64,000 nucleotides of DNA from Anaspis maculata (lineage: Eukaryota > Arthropoda > Insecta > Coleoptera > Scraptiidae), in contig OX421962.1 in the NCBI GenBank assembly GCA_949128115.1, forward strand, positions 43,733,745-43,797,744. The letters run 5' to 3'. Under the pieces are notes generated by a model. That model saw only the letters and a list, made by a program, of their open reading frames with translations, did not search any database and was not told where the DNA came from. How positions within the stretch are numbered: position 1 is the stretch's first letter; every line of letters begins with the position of its first letter. Below, piece after piece: positions 12,486 to 24,045 of this stretch. The position numbers were made by a program, and so were the translations under genes.

Positions 12486-13130
12486 CACTTGCTTCTTGAA
12501 CCACTCGATGATGAAAATTGTAAGTAAATTGCTTTATGTAGTTTTTCACAGAATTACTATAGACACTTAGTCGATCGTATTTACATTTTAATTGGTTACT
12601 TATCAAAAATATTCTACAAAAGCATTCCTAGTTACTAGGTAGTTGTTTATTAATTATACGAACGGCACTTATACCAGCAATTCCAAGTTGCTGAGGATTT
12701 CTTATTTTGATCGTATACATACGCAATTGTGTGCTTTTCCCGCAAAATACTGTTTAGCTGTTGAAAATTTGCATAACATTTTATGACTATTCTATTTGCG
12801 GGATTTCCGAGTCGCACAAACATATTAATTTATTTCATTCAATCAGGGATAGAGGATAGAGAGCAAGAAGAAGTAACTACGAGCTATATAATGCAAGAAT
12901 CTAGTAATAATAATAATAATAATAATATTTTACTCCTTATCGACTCATTTTTTGTCATAGGAGGGTACCCTTTTTATTGAGTGTTTCTTTGCATTTGGTC
13001 ATATGTACACAATAATTGTTAGTTATTATCAGTAATCAACATTCAACATAATTTTCATTTTTACATATGTAACATAATACAATATTCACACAGTCATCAA
13101 CACTTGATTGACTCAGGAGAAAAGTTCTTC
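12486..13130. other. Unrecognised, with a TAA microsatellite
   Basis: Holds a pure (TAA)n run at about 12904-12927 and otherwise nothing recognised. Confidence 0.5.
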
Positions 13131-13202
13131 GGGAACGGCCGGGTTTTGAACCGGGTACCTCTTGGTTGGTGGTCTTGCGTCGTAACTCCTGAGCTACCGG
13201 CC
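13131..13202 (-). mobile_element. tRNA-derived repeat or tRNA pseudogene
   Basis: Read on the minus strand this is about 72 nt with an A-box-like GGTAGCTCAGGAGTTA and a B-box-like GGTTCAAAACCC. The T-arm can form four of five pairs with one C-C mismatch, and the B-box departs from the usual GGTTCGAATCC. The acceptor stem pairs poorly. It is therefore a pseudogene or the head of a SINE, not a working tRNA gene. Confidence 0.5.
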
Positions 13203-15001
13203 GCCCTGCAAGAATCTAGTATTCAAATTCAATTTGAAAATTCCCCGAATTTATTTGTAAACATGACGGGCAACTCTAGACGAAAGGTAGACTGAACTTG
13301 CAAAACTGGAATTAGGTAGATGAAAAAAAAAGTGACTTGGAACAAAAATAACAACCATGAAATGTTAAATTGTCCATGAAATATTGCAACGAGTGTGGCA
13401 TTTCTAGTTGAATTTTTAAACAATTTCTCAAAGAATTATCCTAATTGTACCTACTATGTATTTCAGAGTCCACTTTGAATCACCCTGAACGAGAATGAGC
13501 TCTCTGAACTTCACACGCTCCGAATTGCGCTGCTATACAGAGCGGGTATGAAAAGACAAAAATGAACATGGTTGGCGAACAACAATGACATGATAATAAA
13601 TATTTTCACAACAAACAATACGCAGCTATATTATGTAAAATAGAAAAACAGTAAGTATAAACTGTAGTGCAAAGCAATAGCTCGATTCATATTGTAAGCA
13701 CCTGATAAAACCGTTCAGTCCTACCGCATTCGCAAAACTTTATTTAACCACAACACATTTTTTCAACGATGTTCCTACCTACATCCGCCTAGAAAAACAT
13801 TTAGTAAAAAAAAAATCCTTCACCTTAAATTTCAGCAATTCGCTCTCAGTGATAAACACGGAAAATTTTCAACAGTTATTAAATACACCTTCCCTGCACC
13901 CAGGAACAAGTTTAATAACGCTTACATGTTTAATTGTTTACGTATGTGGATTAAAAAATATATATATTATAGGTATATCTGAAATCTGAAACGTCATCGT
14001 TTGTGAGCAATGGCGGATAAATTTCTAAAGATCAGAATAACGTTTTTTACATAAAAATTTAAAATTTTCGTGATTTTTTATTCTTTTGCTGTCGCTGTTG
14101 GACAACAACCAACGAGGAAAATGAAGGTTGTCTTTACTTTATTTAGATATTGTTGCTATCGTGACATGCATTTTACATTCGAAAACAACTACTATCTGTA
14201 TCGGTCGATGGGGCATCGACATCATTATTTGCAAAGGGAACAGCCGACATGAAATTTTTGTAAAAACCTATTTTGTATATTTTTGAATTTTTGTTTGAAT
14301 TGTATTTTGTGAATATTTTGTACATATTAAATTGAACTTTATTACTTTGAGACATGAACCAGGCACCCAGGGGATACCCTTCCCTCCCTTGCTTCATTTT
14401 AATCCCTGGAAATGACATAAAATAACTATAAGTAACATACATTACCTGTGTTTAAATAAGTACATAATAATAAATACATATTATTATAAAAACGTATCAC
14501 CTTTTTTCCCGCAATTATAGTGAAAGAATCCAAAGTACCTTTTCACGGTGTTTCATACAAAAATTGTTCTGGGTCGGATCATGAGTCCGAAGTGCAGCAC
14601 TGATGCATTATGCATGAACATTGCTAATTACTTCTGATATAATAGACTCTGGTGATTTTTTACTATCAATTCAAGATCATTATTATATTCAGCGGTGCTT
14701 TTGATTCAACTCAAGTTCATTTGAATATGACATCCCGTTCCTGCTACAAAGATATTGTTCCTTGCTTCCTAAAATCAAACCTACCTCACTCCAAATTTTC
14801 GATGTTCAATATTTAATTATTGATGAAGCAAGTTATGCCAAGTTATGCACCTAGTGACTCGCCTATAATGATGTTATATCAGCTGTGTTTATACCGAGGT
14901 TCATACGGGGTGATTCACTTTTTTGTTAATATTTTAGGTGATGGTAGAGTATCGAAAAATGAGCACTTTCACCTTTCACAAAAAAAAAACTTTTAATCTC
15001 A
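13203..15001. other. No recognised gene; CAGGGTG-like element end
   Basis: Near 14905-14960 the sequence (ACGGGGTGATTCAC, then TTAATATTTTAGGTGATGG) matches the start of the element interrupted by the LTR retrotransposon at 27865. The rest is not recognised. Confidence 0.35.
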
Positions 15002-15122
15002 ATTCTCCTACTCCACTGGTTTTCATGAAACTCACGTTCAAAGAGAAAACAGTAGAAAATGCCGTCCTTGAGGCATTTTTCTTCAAACGTGAGTTTCATG
15101 AAAACCAGTGGAGTAGGAGAAT
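15002..15122. repeat. Near-perfect hairpin of 120 bp
   Basis: The arms at 15002-15038 and 15088-15122 match almost base for base (ATTCTCCTACTCCACTGGTT and its complement, continuing through TTCATGAAACTCACGTT). The loop is about 45 nt and itself partly mirrored. It abuts the next palindromic element, sharing GAATCCACC. Confidence 0.75.
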
Positions 15123-15255
15123 CCACCTTTCCCATGCGAGAAATTACTTGCGCGCATACCTGTGAGCGCAGGTTCCCGCTAGTTCATTCGGCTACTACAG
15201 ACCGCCAGTTGTACCCACACAGGTATGCGCGATGTTCTCATGGGAAACGTGGATT
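15119..15255. mobile_element. Short palindromic MITE, AATCCACC family, copy 2
   Basis: Same ends and inner blocks as 7250-7387: AATCCACCTTTCCCATGCGA at the left, TCATGGGAAACGTGGATT at the right, and GCGCATACCTGTG / CACACAGGTATGCGCG inside. Two copies with the same layout support a real element family. Confidence 0.65.
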
Positions 15256-15469
15256 AAACAAGTGAGTATGCCTTCACGTGCGTGAGTCTCAGTTCTCAGT
15301 AGCGCATTTTCTCAGAGGCATATTACGAACGTAAAGAAATTTGGTTGAAGGAGAAACACCATTCCTTGCCCACTTTCTTCATTCGAAACTCATTGTGATA
15401 TTCTGTTATCAGAATGGGGTACTTGCCAATGAAATAGATTTGAATAAAAATTCTTTCACTCATCAATAT

Positions 15470-16490
15470 TTTTTTGTTTGAGGGCGGGAGCTGGGAGCGG
15501 CGACTAATCAACAGTAGTCTATTCTTTACCATTTTAAGTTGGCTATTCATATAGCGAAAGAATTAGATCGCTATGTCTTCGGGTTTATGTTTTTCATTTA
15601 TCTCTTACTTTGGGGGCGGCGTGTGGGAGCGGCAGCGTTCGGCTGAGCAATAGTTGCACAATTTGAGTTGGCAGTTCCTAAATGTTTAAGGGAACATCTC
15701 AATCAGTAACATTTGTGAAAGTTGCACTTTTTATCGTTTGGGGGCGGAATCTGGGGGTGGCGACTAACCGAAAGTAGCCTATCCTTTCCCATTTTCAGTC
15801 AGCTATTTATATAGCGAAAGAATCAGATCGCTATGTCTTCGTGTTTATCCGTCAGTTCCACAAAAAAGATGATCAGCGATCAAGGCTGATTGCAGATTAA
15901 CTGAACTTTTTTCTGCTGAATGCTGAATGATTACTCACAAAAAATGCCTGAAATCTGTACTAGACCCATCATCTTTCCATTATTGAGGGATAAACCAGCA
16001 TTTCCATTGATCAGTCAGCTACAAATTGACAAACAAAAATCGCGAATCAACTAATCTCGTATTATCTGTTTTGTGGAACCCACGGTATGTTTTTCATTCT
16101 AAAGTGATGGGGGGCGGTTTTTAGCAGTTTTTTTCATGTCGGCGGCGCACATTGAAGACGGAATGTTTCTGGGCTTACGTTTATAAGTGGCAACTATGTA
16201 TTATTCATAAAATGAGAACACCAGAGCATTAGTTCTGGTAGAAATTGCAATATTATGTTATTTCAAGTTTATCGGGGGCGGTTTTCTCTATGTTGGCGGC
16301 GCAATATAGACATCCAATATAGCCTAGCCCAGCTGTGGGAGTGGCAGCTATTTAACAGCGAAAAAATTAGAAAGCTAGGGCGTCTGGTTTGCGGGGAGTC
16401 CGAGGAACGGACGGACGGACGGACGGACGGACGGACGGACAAAGCGGTTGCAATAGCGATTTTCATCAAGATGGAGAATGCGCTAAAAAA
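15470..16490 (+). repeat. Degenerate tandem array of about 250-bp units ending in a CGGA microsatellite
   Basis: A G-rich start motif (GGGGGCGG followed by a GGGAGCGGC- or TTGGCGGCGC-type block) recurs near 15482, 15613, 15741, 16110 and 16276. Some units share AAAGAATNAGATCGCTATGT and a CAGCTATTTA block. The array ends with (CGGA)n at 16408-16440, then AAAGCGGTTGCAATAGCG and ATGCGCTAAAA. A palindromic element (15855-16080) interrupts it. It may be the tandem part of a Helitron-like or SINE-like repeat. The class is unknown. Confidence 0.55.
15855..16080. mobile_element. Palindromic element with GTTCCAC ends
   Basis: The left end GTTCCACAAAAAAGATGATC and right end ATCTGTTTTGTGGAAC are inverted. 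Inner GATCAGCGATCAAGGCTGAT and TTGATCAGTCAGC are partly mirrored. The left end matches 7526-7560. It lies inside the tandem array. Confidence 0.5.
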
Positions 16491-16533
16491 GAAGGGTAAT
16501 CTAAAATCAAGTATGAAAACGTATTAGTAGGCG

Positions 16534-16678
16534 CTTTTGTTTTGCCGGTAGGAGCTGCTCTATCAGGGTAGATCACTAGACAAAGAAAGTAGATCCAGCC
16601 GGGCCGTGATTGGCGTATGTATCTACTTTCTCCATCTAGTGATCTACCCGGAGCAGCTCCTGGCGCAAAACAAAAGCG
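16534..16678. mobile_element. Hairpin MITE, GCTTTTGTTTTGCC ends
   Basis: The arms mirror through GCTTTTGTTTTGCC, GGAGCTGCTC, GGGTAGATCACTAGA and AAAGTAGAT with few mismatches. TAGT-like flanks on both sides suggest a short target duplication. There is no coding content. Confidence 0.7.
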
Positions 16679-17074
16679 GCTAGTATTTCAAAATTTGAAA
16701 ATTTGAAAAATTGTATATTTTTTGAAAAAAGACCATCATTCTCTTACCAGTCCAGATTTGGATAACTAATTGTTTTATTACATTTTCAGCTGCACATATT
16801 TGGCAGAAACTCACGGCACAAGCTCTAGAATCTATCTGTTGCTTCTCTTTCGCTCTGCAGCTAATCCGCAGTCTGTTTTTCGTTTCCGAGAGTGACTTTT
16901 GACCAAAAACTGTGATAGGCTATATCTCGCGAATGGATCAATTTAAACGACTGAATTTTTTTTTTGTGGACCTATGTATGTCAACTTTTGCAGGTGTATT
17001 CCACTAATCTCCTTGTTACCTTTGTCCTCGCCTTTGTCAGCATGCCATTTATTCGAGCATTTATCCCAGGTCTA

Positions 17075-18127
17075 TAGAGGAGTGCATAAAAAACGGCCAC
17101 CGCTGTAGCATCGTTATTCCTTATCCGATCTTCAAAATTCAAAAATCAGTTTGAATGGTATAATGCCTTCTATAATTCGACAGTAGAAAATATTTTTTTA
17201 TTATGATGCTTCTAAGCACTGACAGTCAATTTTTTTTTCAAATGGCAACTATATTTTTTTTATTTTTTTTTCGGATTCCTTACAATCATGTGAATATAAA
17301 GATGCATCAATATTACACTTTTTGTTATTGAACACGAAGAAAAAAAATAAAACTGCGAAATTTTCACACAGAACAGTAGCGTCACAACACCCACGATATG
17401 CACGCAATCCGGTAGGCTGGGTGCAAAATGATGTTCAAATAGTAGGTCAGGCGTTTGGTTTTTAAAATTTAAATGTCAAAATGTTTTCAAAATCCGAAAG
17501 AAGCTGTCCGTTTCTAAGACTTGTTTATTCTCTATTTTTAGCTTACTATTTTATATCTTTTCAAGTGTGTATTGTGAAAATGAAAAATCAATAAGACGTT
17601 TTGGTCCTGACAGGTCACAATACCTACTTAAAAATGTGTAAAATAATAAGCTGAAAATAGAGAATAAAGACGTCTCAGAGACGGACAGCTTCTTTTGGAT
17701 TTTGAAAACATTTTGACATTTATATTTTGAAAAATCAAACGCCTGACCTACTATGTGCTTTTGAACATCATTTTGCACCCCGCCTACCAGATCGCGTGCA
17801 TATCGTGGGTGTTGTGATGCTACTGTGATGTGTAAAAATTTCGCAAATTCAATTTTTTTTCTTCGTGTCTAATAATGAAATGTGTGATACTGATACATAA
17901 TTTTATTCAGATAAGCATAAGGAATCAAAAAAGAAATTAAAAAAATATTGTTGCATTTGAAAAACAAAAGTTGACTATCAGTGCTCAGAAGCATCGTAGC
18001 AAAAAAAAATATTTTTTACTGTCGAATCATAGAAGACATAAAACCATTTAAACTGGTTTTTGAATTTTGAAGATCGGATAAGGAATAACGATGCTACAGC
18101 GGTGGCCGTTTTTTATGCACCCCTCTG
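17075..18127. mobile_element. 1.05-kb TA-flanked palindromic MITE
   Basis: The right end reads CCCCTCTG then TA; the left end is its inverted form with one change (TAGAGGAGTGCAT). Arms of about 480 bp match throughout, for example AACGGCCACCGCTGTAGCAT and its complement. The TA flanks (17073-17074 and 18128-18129) point to the Tc1/mariner group. The short spacer near 17560-17640 is unrelated. No transposase frame is present. Confidence 0.8.
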
Positions 18128-18612
18128 TATACTCGAATAACGCTATTCCGGTTTCGCAAGACTGGGCCTAAGAGTAAGAGTCTTTGTATAGCCCTTATCA
18201 ACTTATCCCTTGACTTATCCGTTAGTTTCGTTGGAGAAGACCGCAATTTCAGGGCCCGAAACTCTGAAGAGGCTGAGGGCCTGAAATAGCACAGCGCCAA
18301 CAAACAAAAACGAGACAATCCCAGCACCACAAAGAACCATTCTTTGTCTTTTTTGGAATCCCAGGATTTTTGTTGGTGGCCAAATTTAAATTTCTCATAC
18401 ACCAGAACTCCTTTGTGGAAATTTTGCAATGACCACGGCTAGCCCGAAGTCTCGCACATCAGATTTTATTGCAGCAGGGAGCAGGATTCTTTCCGACCGA
18501 TCACCGACCGGATGAGCGTGTTTAAAACAGCAGGAAAATAATAATTTATCCGTAATTATCAACTTGAATAATCAAGTATTTATGCAGTATCAATTTTTGG
18601 ATGGCATGCTAT
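18128..18612. other. No recognised feature; long chance-like minus-strand frame
   Basis: A 111-codon frame on the minus strand (18094-18429) starts inside the palindrome end and reads FKFGHQQKSWDSKKDKEW in its middle. No family was recognised and it crosses a repeat boundary, so I do not call a gene. Confidence 0.3.
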
Positions 18613-19467
18613 CAGGGCTGGGCGGTATTTCAAATACAAGTATTTGAAATACGTATTTGAAATACATTTAAGTATTTTGTATTTTGTATTTAAATACATT
18701 TGATTGAGAAGTATTTGTATTTTGTATTTTGGAATAGTTCAGGCAGCTAGTATTTTGTATTTTGTATTTTAAATACATTTTTCGGAAAAGTATTTTGATT
18801 TTCAAAATACAAAATACAAAATACATTTGTTTCCCATGCTCTTCTCTCTGTTTGGGCCGAAATTGTTCTGGTGATACTATATTCACCCCATTGACATTTC
18901 TTACTTTTGCACACTATCTGGGGGATCGATAATGAGCTCGATTCCATCTTTTACGTTTTACGTTTTACTGGTAAGTGCATCCTACTGTCAGCCACAAGAG
19001 GTTCCGTGTCGGATGTCGGACAATATTTTCGAAAAGCTGGTTGTCCCCAAAGGAAATCAACATAATGTTATTTTGAAGAATTGATGAATGAAGTAAGAAA
19101 TAGGTTTAAATATGAAGTTTTCTTCACTTTATGCTTATTTTATTTGTCTTTTCATAGTTCATAATAACTTACTTATTGTTGCGACTGAATCAATGAAGTG
19201 TTCCCATTGAAATACTTGCATTTCACGGATTTTCCAATAAAATGGTTAACATACGCAATAGGAATGTATTTTGTATTTTGTATTTGGAATACTCTAGGTT
19301 GTATTTTGTATTTTGGAATTTCCTAGTTTTCCAAAATACGTATTTTGTATTTTGTATTTCAAAGGCATTTTAAGAAGTAGTTTGTATTTTGTATTTCGAC
19401 TGTCTTGGATCGTGTATTTTGTATTTTGTATTTAAATACATTTTTCAAAGTATTTTGCCCAGCCCTG
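18613..19467. mobile_element. hAT-type non-autonomous element with TSD CATGCTAT
   Basis: The terminal repeats are CAGGGCTGGGC and GCCCAGCCCTG. Perfect 8-bp direct repeats CATGCTAT flank it (18605-18612 and 19468-19475), the hallmark of hAT transposition. Both subterminal regions carry many copies of GTATTTTGTATTT or GTATTTGAAATAC in both orientations, as expected for clustered transposase-binding sites. There is no transposase frame. The 855-bp length and unbroken duplications suggest a fairly recent insertion. Confidence 0.9.
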
Positions 19468-19475
19468 CATGCTAT

Positions 19476-19897
19476 AATAACTTTGTTAATATGTAATTTT
19501 CCGAGTAATTTTCGAAGAGGAAATATTCATATTCAACCTTTTGTCCTACACAGCTTTCACACCCGATTATATGTATATAACTATGTACGTTATAAATTAT
19601 TTGAAGAATATGCTGACGAAGGTCGTTAGCACAAGAAGACAAATCAATCTTCATTGACAATGTGCCCTCGAAAAGATGTGATTCATCCTAAATATCCCCC
19701 TATACGAAATTAGATCAACGCGCAGTTTTTCGCCTCCACGGACTTCATTCCGTGGTAAATTTAGAATCCCAGAAAACCGACTTCAAGCATTAGGCTACAT
19801 GATGCATTTAAAATTAGCCGGTTGAGAACTCACGGTAGAGGCATCTTCCGAGTATTCTTTGCAATTCCTTTATTGGACAATAAAAGTTTCACAGTTA
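19476..19897. other. No recognised feature apart from a minus-strand poly(A) signal
   Basis: On the minus strand CCAATAAAGG lies at about 19868-19877, some 20 nt past the stop of the candidate frame at 19898. Otherwise nothing was recognised. Confidence 0.4.
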
Positions 19898-20240
19898 TTA
19901 TTCTCTTTTGCCCCTTAAACAAACTGCAACAAGAGCATAGTGGGCATTGGCATTATTGTATTTCGCGATGACCTCGCGGAAATCTGTCACTTGTTTTTGG
20001 CTTATCAACTTTATCATTATCTTTCGAGTGATCTTTCGACCTTTGAGGCTTCGGTTCTTGCTCGTAGGTATTAACAAGGCAGAGCCAGTGCTATCTGGAC
20101 ACCAGTCTTTTAAAACATGAATATCACACGCATCTACTTCAAAATAGAAAAGTTTTGCTTGTCTATTTCTCTTATTGTCATGTTGAGTGTGCTTGAATGA
20201 TTCAGTCAATACGATGACAAAGTTCCACAAGGCGCAAGCT
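19898..20240 (-). CDS. Possible 3' coding exon, unknown
   Basis: On the minus strand about 114 codons are open from an upstream TAA to the stop at 19898. The residues look protein-like (CALWNFVIVLTESF, later AKLFYFEVDACDIH and NANAHYALVAVCLRG). An AATAAA signal follows the stop by about 20 nt, which fits the end of a gene. No family was recognised and the acceptor (TTAAATAG) has a weak pyrimidine tract. It could also be a decayed repeat protein. Confidence 0.35.
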
Positions 20241-20299
20241 TCTATTTAACTTTACAAATGACAATTTTGTGCATAGAACAATGCGATGTGGCTGTGTGG

Positions 20300-20555
20300 C
20301 ACAATGGGCCTTATGAATAAAGATTAAGCAATTGCTTTTGCTTAAAATCTACCAGCAAAAAACGGAGAAACATTTGGAAATAAGACTTTAAACCAGTAAC
20401 CAGTGTTATGATTCTATTAGTTACTCAAATGCTCAGTGAAACCTAAACTAATGAGTTCCTTTAAGTTTCTGAGTTTTTTTCGAAAATTTTCTAGGAACAA
20501 AAATCAAGCAAAAGCAATTGCATAATCTTTATTCATAAGGGAAAGGTCCATTGTG
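20300..20555. mobile_element. Palindromic MITE, CACAATGG ends
   Basis: The left CACAATGGGCCTTATGAATA and right ATAAGGGAAAGGTCCATTGTG-type ends are inverted. The arms extend through the AAGCAATTGCTTTTGCTT block and its mirror. The internal spacer is about 150 bp. There is no coding content. Confidence 0.7.
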
Positions 20556-20949
20556 TATACCTAAAATACAAAATACAGGGCACAAGACGAGTATAAGTAT
20601 GGCCTCGAGTATGGCTTACTGGTATATCCGTTTCGTTCCAAGTGACCTTTATCTACTTATACTTCGAACCAGTAGTAGGTAACCAACCAAAGGTGACAGC
20701 GCTGCTCCTGATGAAGTTGGGAATTCAAAAAGCAAGGAGGTTAGAATATAAGGAGGGAACGTAACCCAGCTTGTAGGCGAGGAAATTTGATGCGGAACGG
20801 GGTGAGGGGAAATCATGTATTTGAGTATGCAACCCGTAAGTTATGAACCACCCGAAGGCACACGAATCACAGAAGTCTATCCCACAGAATTATACAGCAA
20901 AGTGACAGCATATCATTCGTTTTTGTGATTAATTTTTTTCATTTGTCAG

Positions 20950-21270
20950 TTTCGCTCTTCAATGTGTCATTTTCAATCGCTTTTGAGGTTTTCGAATGTG
21001 AAAACCACAGCGATCGCCGTTCAGAGACAGTTTTTCCAAGCAGAAGACAATCCAAACTAGAAAATACTGTTGCACAAGTGAGTGAACCTAGAACAATAAA
21101 TTTTGAAGTCACGAATATGCCCAATTCAAGATTTGCAGCTCCAAATGATTTGATTGTATCCTCTACGACGCGACGTGTGCCCTTGTCCAGTGTCGAATTA
21201 AAAAGGACATTACCGCCTTGCAAACTCATGGAAGACCAAACAAATGAAAAGCTCGAGCAAGCCAAAGTAT
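20950..21270 (+). CDS. Exon-like open frame, possibly disordered protein, unknown
   Basis: After a good acceptor (TTTTTTTCATTTGTCAG, ending 20948) the frame stays open for about 107 codons to a GTATGC donor-like site near 21269. The product is hydrophilic, with stretches such as FEVFECENHSDRR, TINFEVTNMPN and VELKRTLPPCKLMEDQ. Codon use looks coding-like. A second donor-like GTGAGT lies inside. No domain was recognised. It sits just inside an inverted-repeat block, so it could be a captured gene fragment. Confidence 0.35.
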
Positions 21271-21859
21271 GCCTCCTGCACTGCCCAGTGCACTGCTGCT
21301 GTGTACCTACCTATTTAACCTAGTACAGTTACCAATATTGTGCGTACGGACACGGACCTACGTGTGTGTTGTACTAGTGTGCACCTACACTGGATAATTC
21401 ATAATAATAAAATGGAAGCAAGTCAAATAGGTAATTAAGAGTAAAAAATGCCACAAAATTTTGATAATATTGGTTTTATCTTTCTTTCTGAATTCAAGGA
21501 TGCCTATTTTTGGATTTCACATGCACGATCGAAGAGAAGATACAGCCTCTTAACTCAAGAAGAAAGTGAACAAAGAAAAAAGTCAGTTGAGGTATGAGCG
21601 CCTCGACCCAGTCCACCTTCAAGTTTTTCTGTGTATAGGTGATGATTTAATGAAGTGGATATGATATGAGGTTTAGCTTTAGGACGCCTAGATCTTAGTT
21701 CAGAGCACCATGATGAAAGGCATTAAAAAACCACAGAATAATGATGAATCAGAAGAACGATACTGCTTGGCCTAAGAATTATTATTGAAACTTGAGTAAA
21801 TCTCTTTGAAAATTTACAATTGAAAATAACTTTTCCATATTCAAGATCTCTGAACCTCA

Positions 21860-22890
21860 CCAGAACATTCCAGGAAGGATCGAGCACTACTGGTGGTCTC
21901 TGAAGAAGTAATGGAAAGATGGAGTGAATATTTCCAAAAGTTACTGAGTGCACAACCAAGATAGACTGATGAAGACGACATTAACAAAGAAAATATGATC
22001 GAAGACAGGAATGAAGGGACGCTAACAGAAGACCTGAAAGAACAAAAGCATTCCTGAAACTGAAAAATGGCAAAGCTCCTGGACATGATAAATTTACATC
22101 AGAGATAATAAATGGCTTTGGGAGAAGAGGGAAAAAGATTGCTGCTGGAAATCTACAATATAAAGCATAGGCAAGAAAAGGGGGTTCTTCACGAGTGTGC
22201 AAACCATAGATGCATCACCTTGTTAAACATGCCAATGAAAGTACAACAACTGGGAAAGAAACTGAAAAAGACAATAGAGCCAACGTTGCTGAACACTCAA
22301 AGTGGACTTCGAAAAAAAGGTAGCGTGCAAAGCCTCATCTTCACAGTGCATCAAATAATTCAGAGAGCAACGAGGAGTGAAAAAGAAACTAACTAGTGCT
22401 ATAAAAAGTCTGTACAAGAATACCACCAGTAATATGTACTACTAAGACACTAATAAATAAAAAAGAAGTAACTAAGAAGACCAAGCTGAAAGTATAAAAC
22501 GATTTTCAGATCAGTACTGACTGATGACTCACAGGTGAGACATGGAGGTCTTACCTAAGAGAATGCAGAGCGTGAAGCAACGGGGATGAAGTATGCACTT
22601 GCGGAGTAACAAAAATACTGAGGAGACACAATTCGTAACCCCGAGTAAGAAAAGAGCTAAGATGAGGCCTGCAACAAAATTTGTAGATAAGAGACAACTG
22701 AGTTGCTGAGGACGTCTAGAGGGCATTAACGAGGATAGACCAGTAGAACGATAAGCGAGAATGACAGGAATAAGAAATCAGGGAAGACAAAAAGAAGCAT
22801 GGGACGCAACGCAATAGTAACAGAAAATTGACTGAGCTGGAATAAAGGAAGAATGCTCGCTGAAGACAAGAGACGACGAGAAGTTCATAC
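21860..22890 (+). pseudogene. LINE reverse-transcriptase fossil
   Basis: Translated pieces in shifting frames match non-LTR reverse transcriptases. KLKNGKAPGHDKFTSEI lies near 22060, GEEGKRLLLEIYN near 22118, then ITLLNMPMKV, KTIEPTLLNTQSGLRKKG and SLIFTVHQIIQRA up to 22370. Further on, residues resembling the C-terminal GHL-R-GRP-W region and LAEDKRRRE follow near 22700-22890. Order and spacing fit an RTE- or Jockey-like LINE. Frameshifts, stops and deletions, including the catalytic YADD region, show it is dead. Confidence 0.75.
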
Positions 22891-22956
22891 ATCAAGAAAA
22901 ATTTGATAATGTTGATATTTTATGAGAATGTTACATTTTTATTTGTATTATTCACA

Positions 22957-23330
22957 CTACGCCGCAAAATTAAAGGATGTTGATAAATATAAAACAAAAT
23001 TCAACTGCCACATCTTGTCATCATCAGTGTTGCACCTCTTCTGTTTTCTTTCAATCTTTGTCATCCATTCCAGCCTCTTTTCGTCCTCTCCCAACAATTG
23101 CCTCAGAGCTCTGCCCTCCTTCAGCGATTCCTGACATGACCTCAAGTGCTCCATCGTCTCACTCCCTTCCACAACACGATATACTCTGGTAGCTTCCAGT
23201 AGCTACTCGTCTGTACCCCATCACCACACCACAACCTTGCAAATCGCTGCTTCCAGCCTTCACATTTGGATTAAGCGTGCATCTAGGCATTTTGCCTTGT
23301 AGCTCTCTGTATTTTTGGTTTGGCATATCT
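22957..23330 (-). pseudogene. Possible second LINE 3' fragment, opposite strand
   Basis: The minus-strand frame reads GSETMEHLRSCQESLKEGR and continues RALRQLLGEDEKRLEW. The E-T-x-E-H-L-x-x-C spacing resembles the cysteine-rich tail of several LINE reverse transcriptases. It lies tail to tail with the plus-strand fossil. The assignment rests on a short pattern. Confidence 0.4.
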
Positions 23331-23947
23331 AGAGTCTTGTATCTTGTTTATCTGCACCAGCTTCTGTTCGTCTTTGTTTCTTCTGTTCTGCTTTCCATTT
23401 CTGCTACGCTATGCCCTTCTGCTTTTTCTGCTCGAAAAACTTGTTTCTGAGCGGTGACCGCTGGTGGTCTCGGCATCCAAAAGCCATGAAAGCGACTGAT
23501 TCCGCCATTATGAAAATGAGAAATTGGCAAACGAAGAACACAAACACAAAAACTGACTGATTCTGTCACTACGCTATTCGCAGTGACAGATTAATGATTC
23601 TGTGGGATGGACCTCTGTGACTCGTGGTCGTGTGCCTTCGTGTGGTTCATAACTTACGGGTTGCATACACAGAACGTGACGTCACACGGCTTCACTTTTT
23701 TGAGCTCATGTTCCCTCCTGCTATAATTATAACCTCCTTGTCAAAAAGAGTCACACTTCATACTTGTCAGTTGTCACAGCTCAGCTGTACGCGAGGCTGT
23801 ACAGGTGTTCACGCGAGAATCCCCCCCCCCCATACTAGAGAGTTCTCCTTTGAGATAATTTTAAAAGGAAAAAACTTTTCTTGTACAATTTTGTCCGTCC
23901 GTAGATTCCAAAATTGGAAACTATAATGTTTTACAACCTATAATATA

Positions 23948-23989
23948 CAGGGTGTCGCAGAAACTGTTTGTTGTTGATGCGACACCCTG
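23948..23989. mobile_element. Dwarf CAGGGTG element (42 bp), left-arm copy
   Basis: CAGGGTGTCGCAG to TGCGACACCCTG with TA on both sides. The mirror copy in the right arm is at 26458-26500. Confidence 0.65.
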
Positions 23990-24045
23990 TATGTATATTC
24001 GGACTACAATCGATGTAGTTTTTTATTCTGAATACAAATATATAC

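Larger units (their letters stand above)
20733..23740. repeat. 3-kb block bounded by inverted repeats of about 170 bp
   Basis: The left arm at 20733-20900 and right arm at 23590-23740 are inverted copies sharing CAAGGAGGTTA, GGAGGGAAC, TATGCAACCCGTAAGTTATG and GAAGGCACACGA. The interior holds an exon-like frame and LINE fossils. This may be a composite foldback element that trapped or accumulated other sequence. Confidence 0.6.

Noticed and set aside
13131..13202. Functional tRNA gene
   Set aside because: The T stem has a mismatch, the B-box is altered and the acceptor stem pairs poorly. A SINE head or pseudogene fits better.
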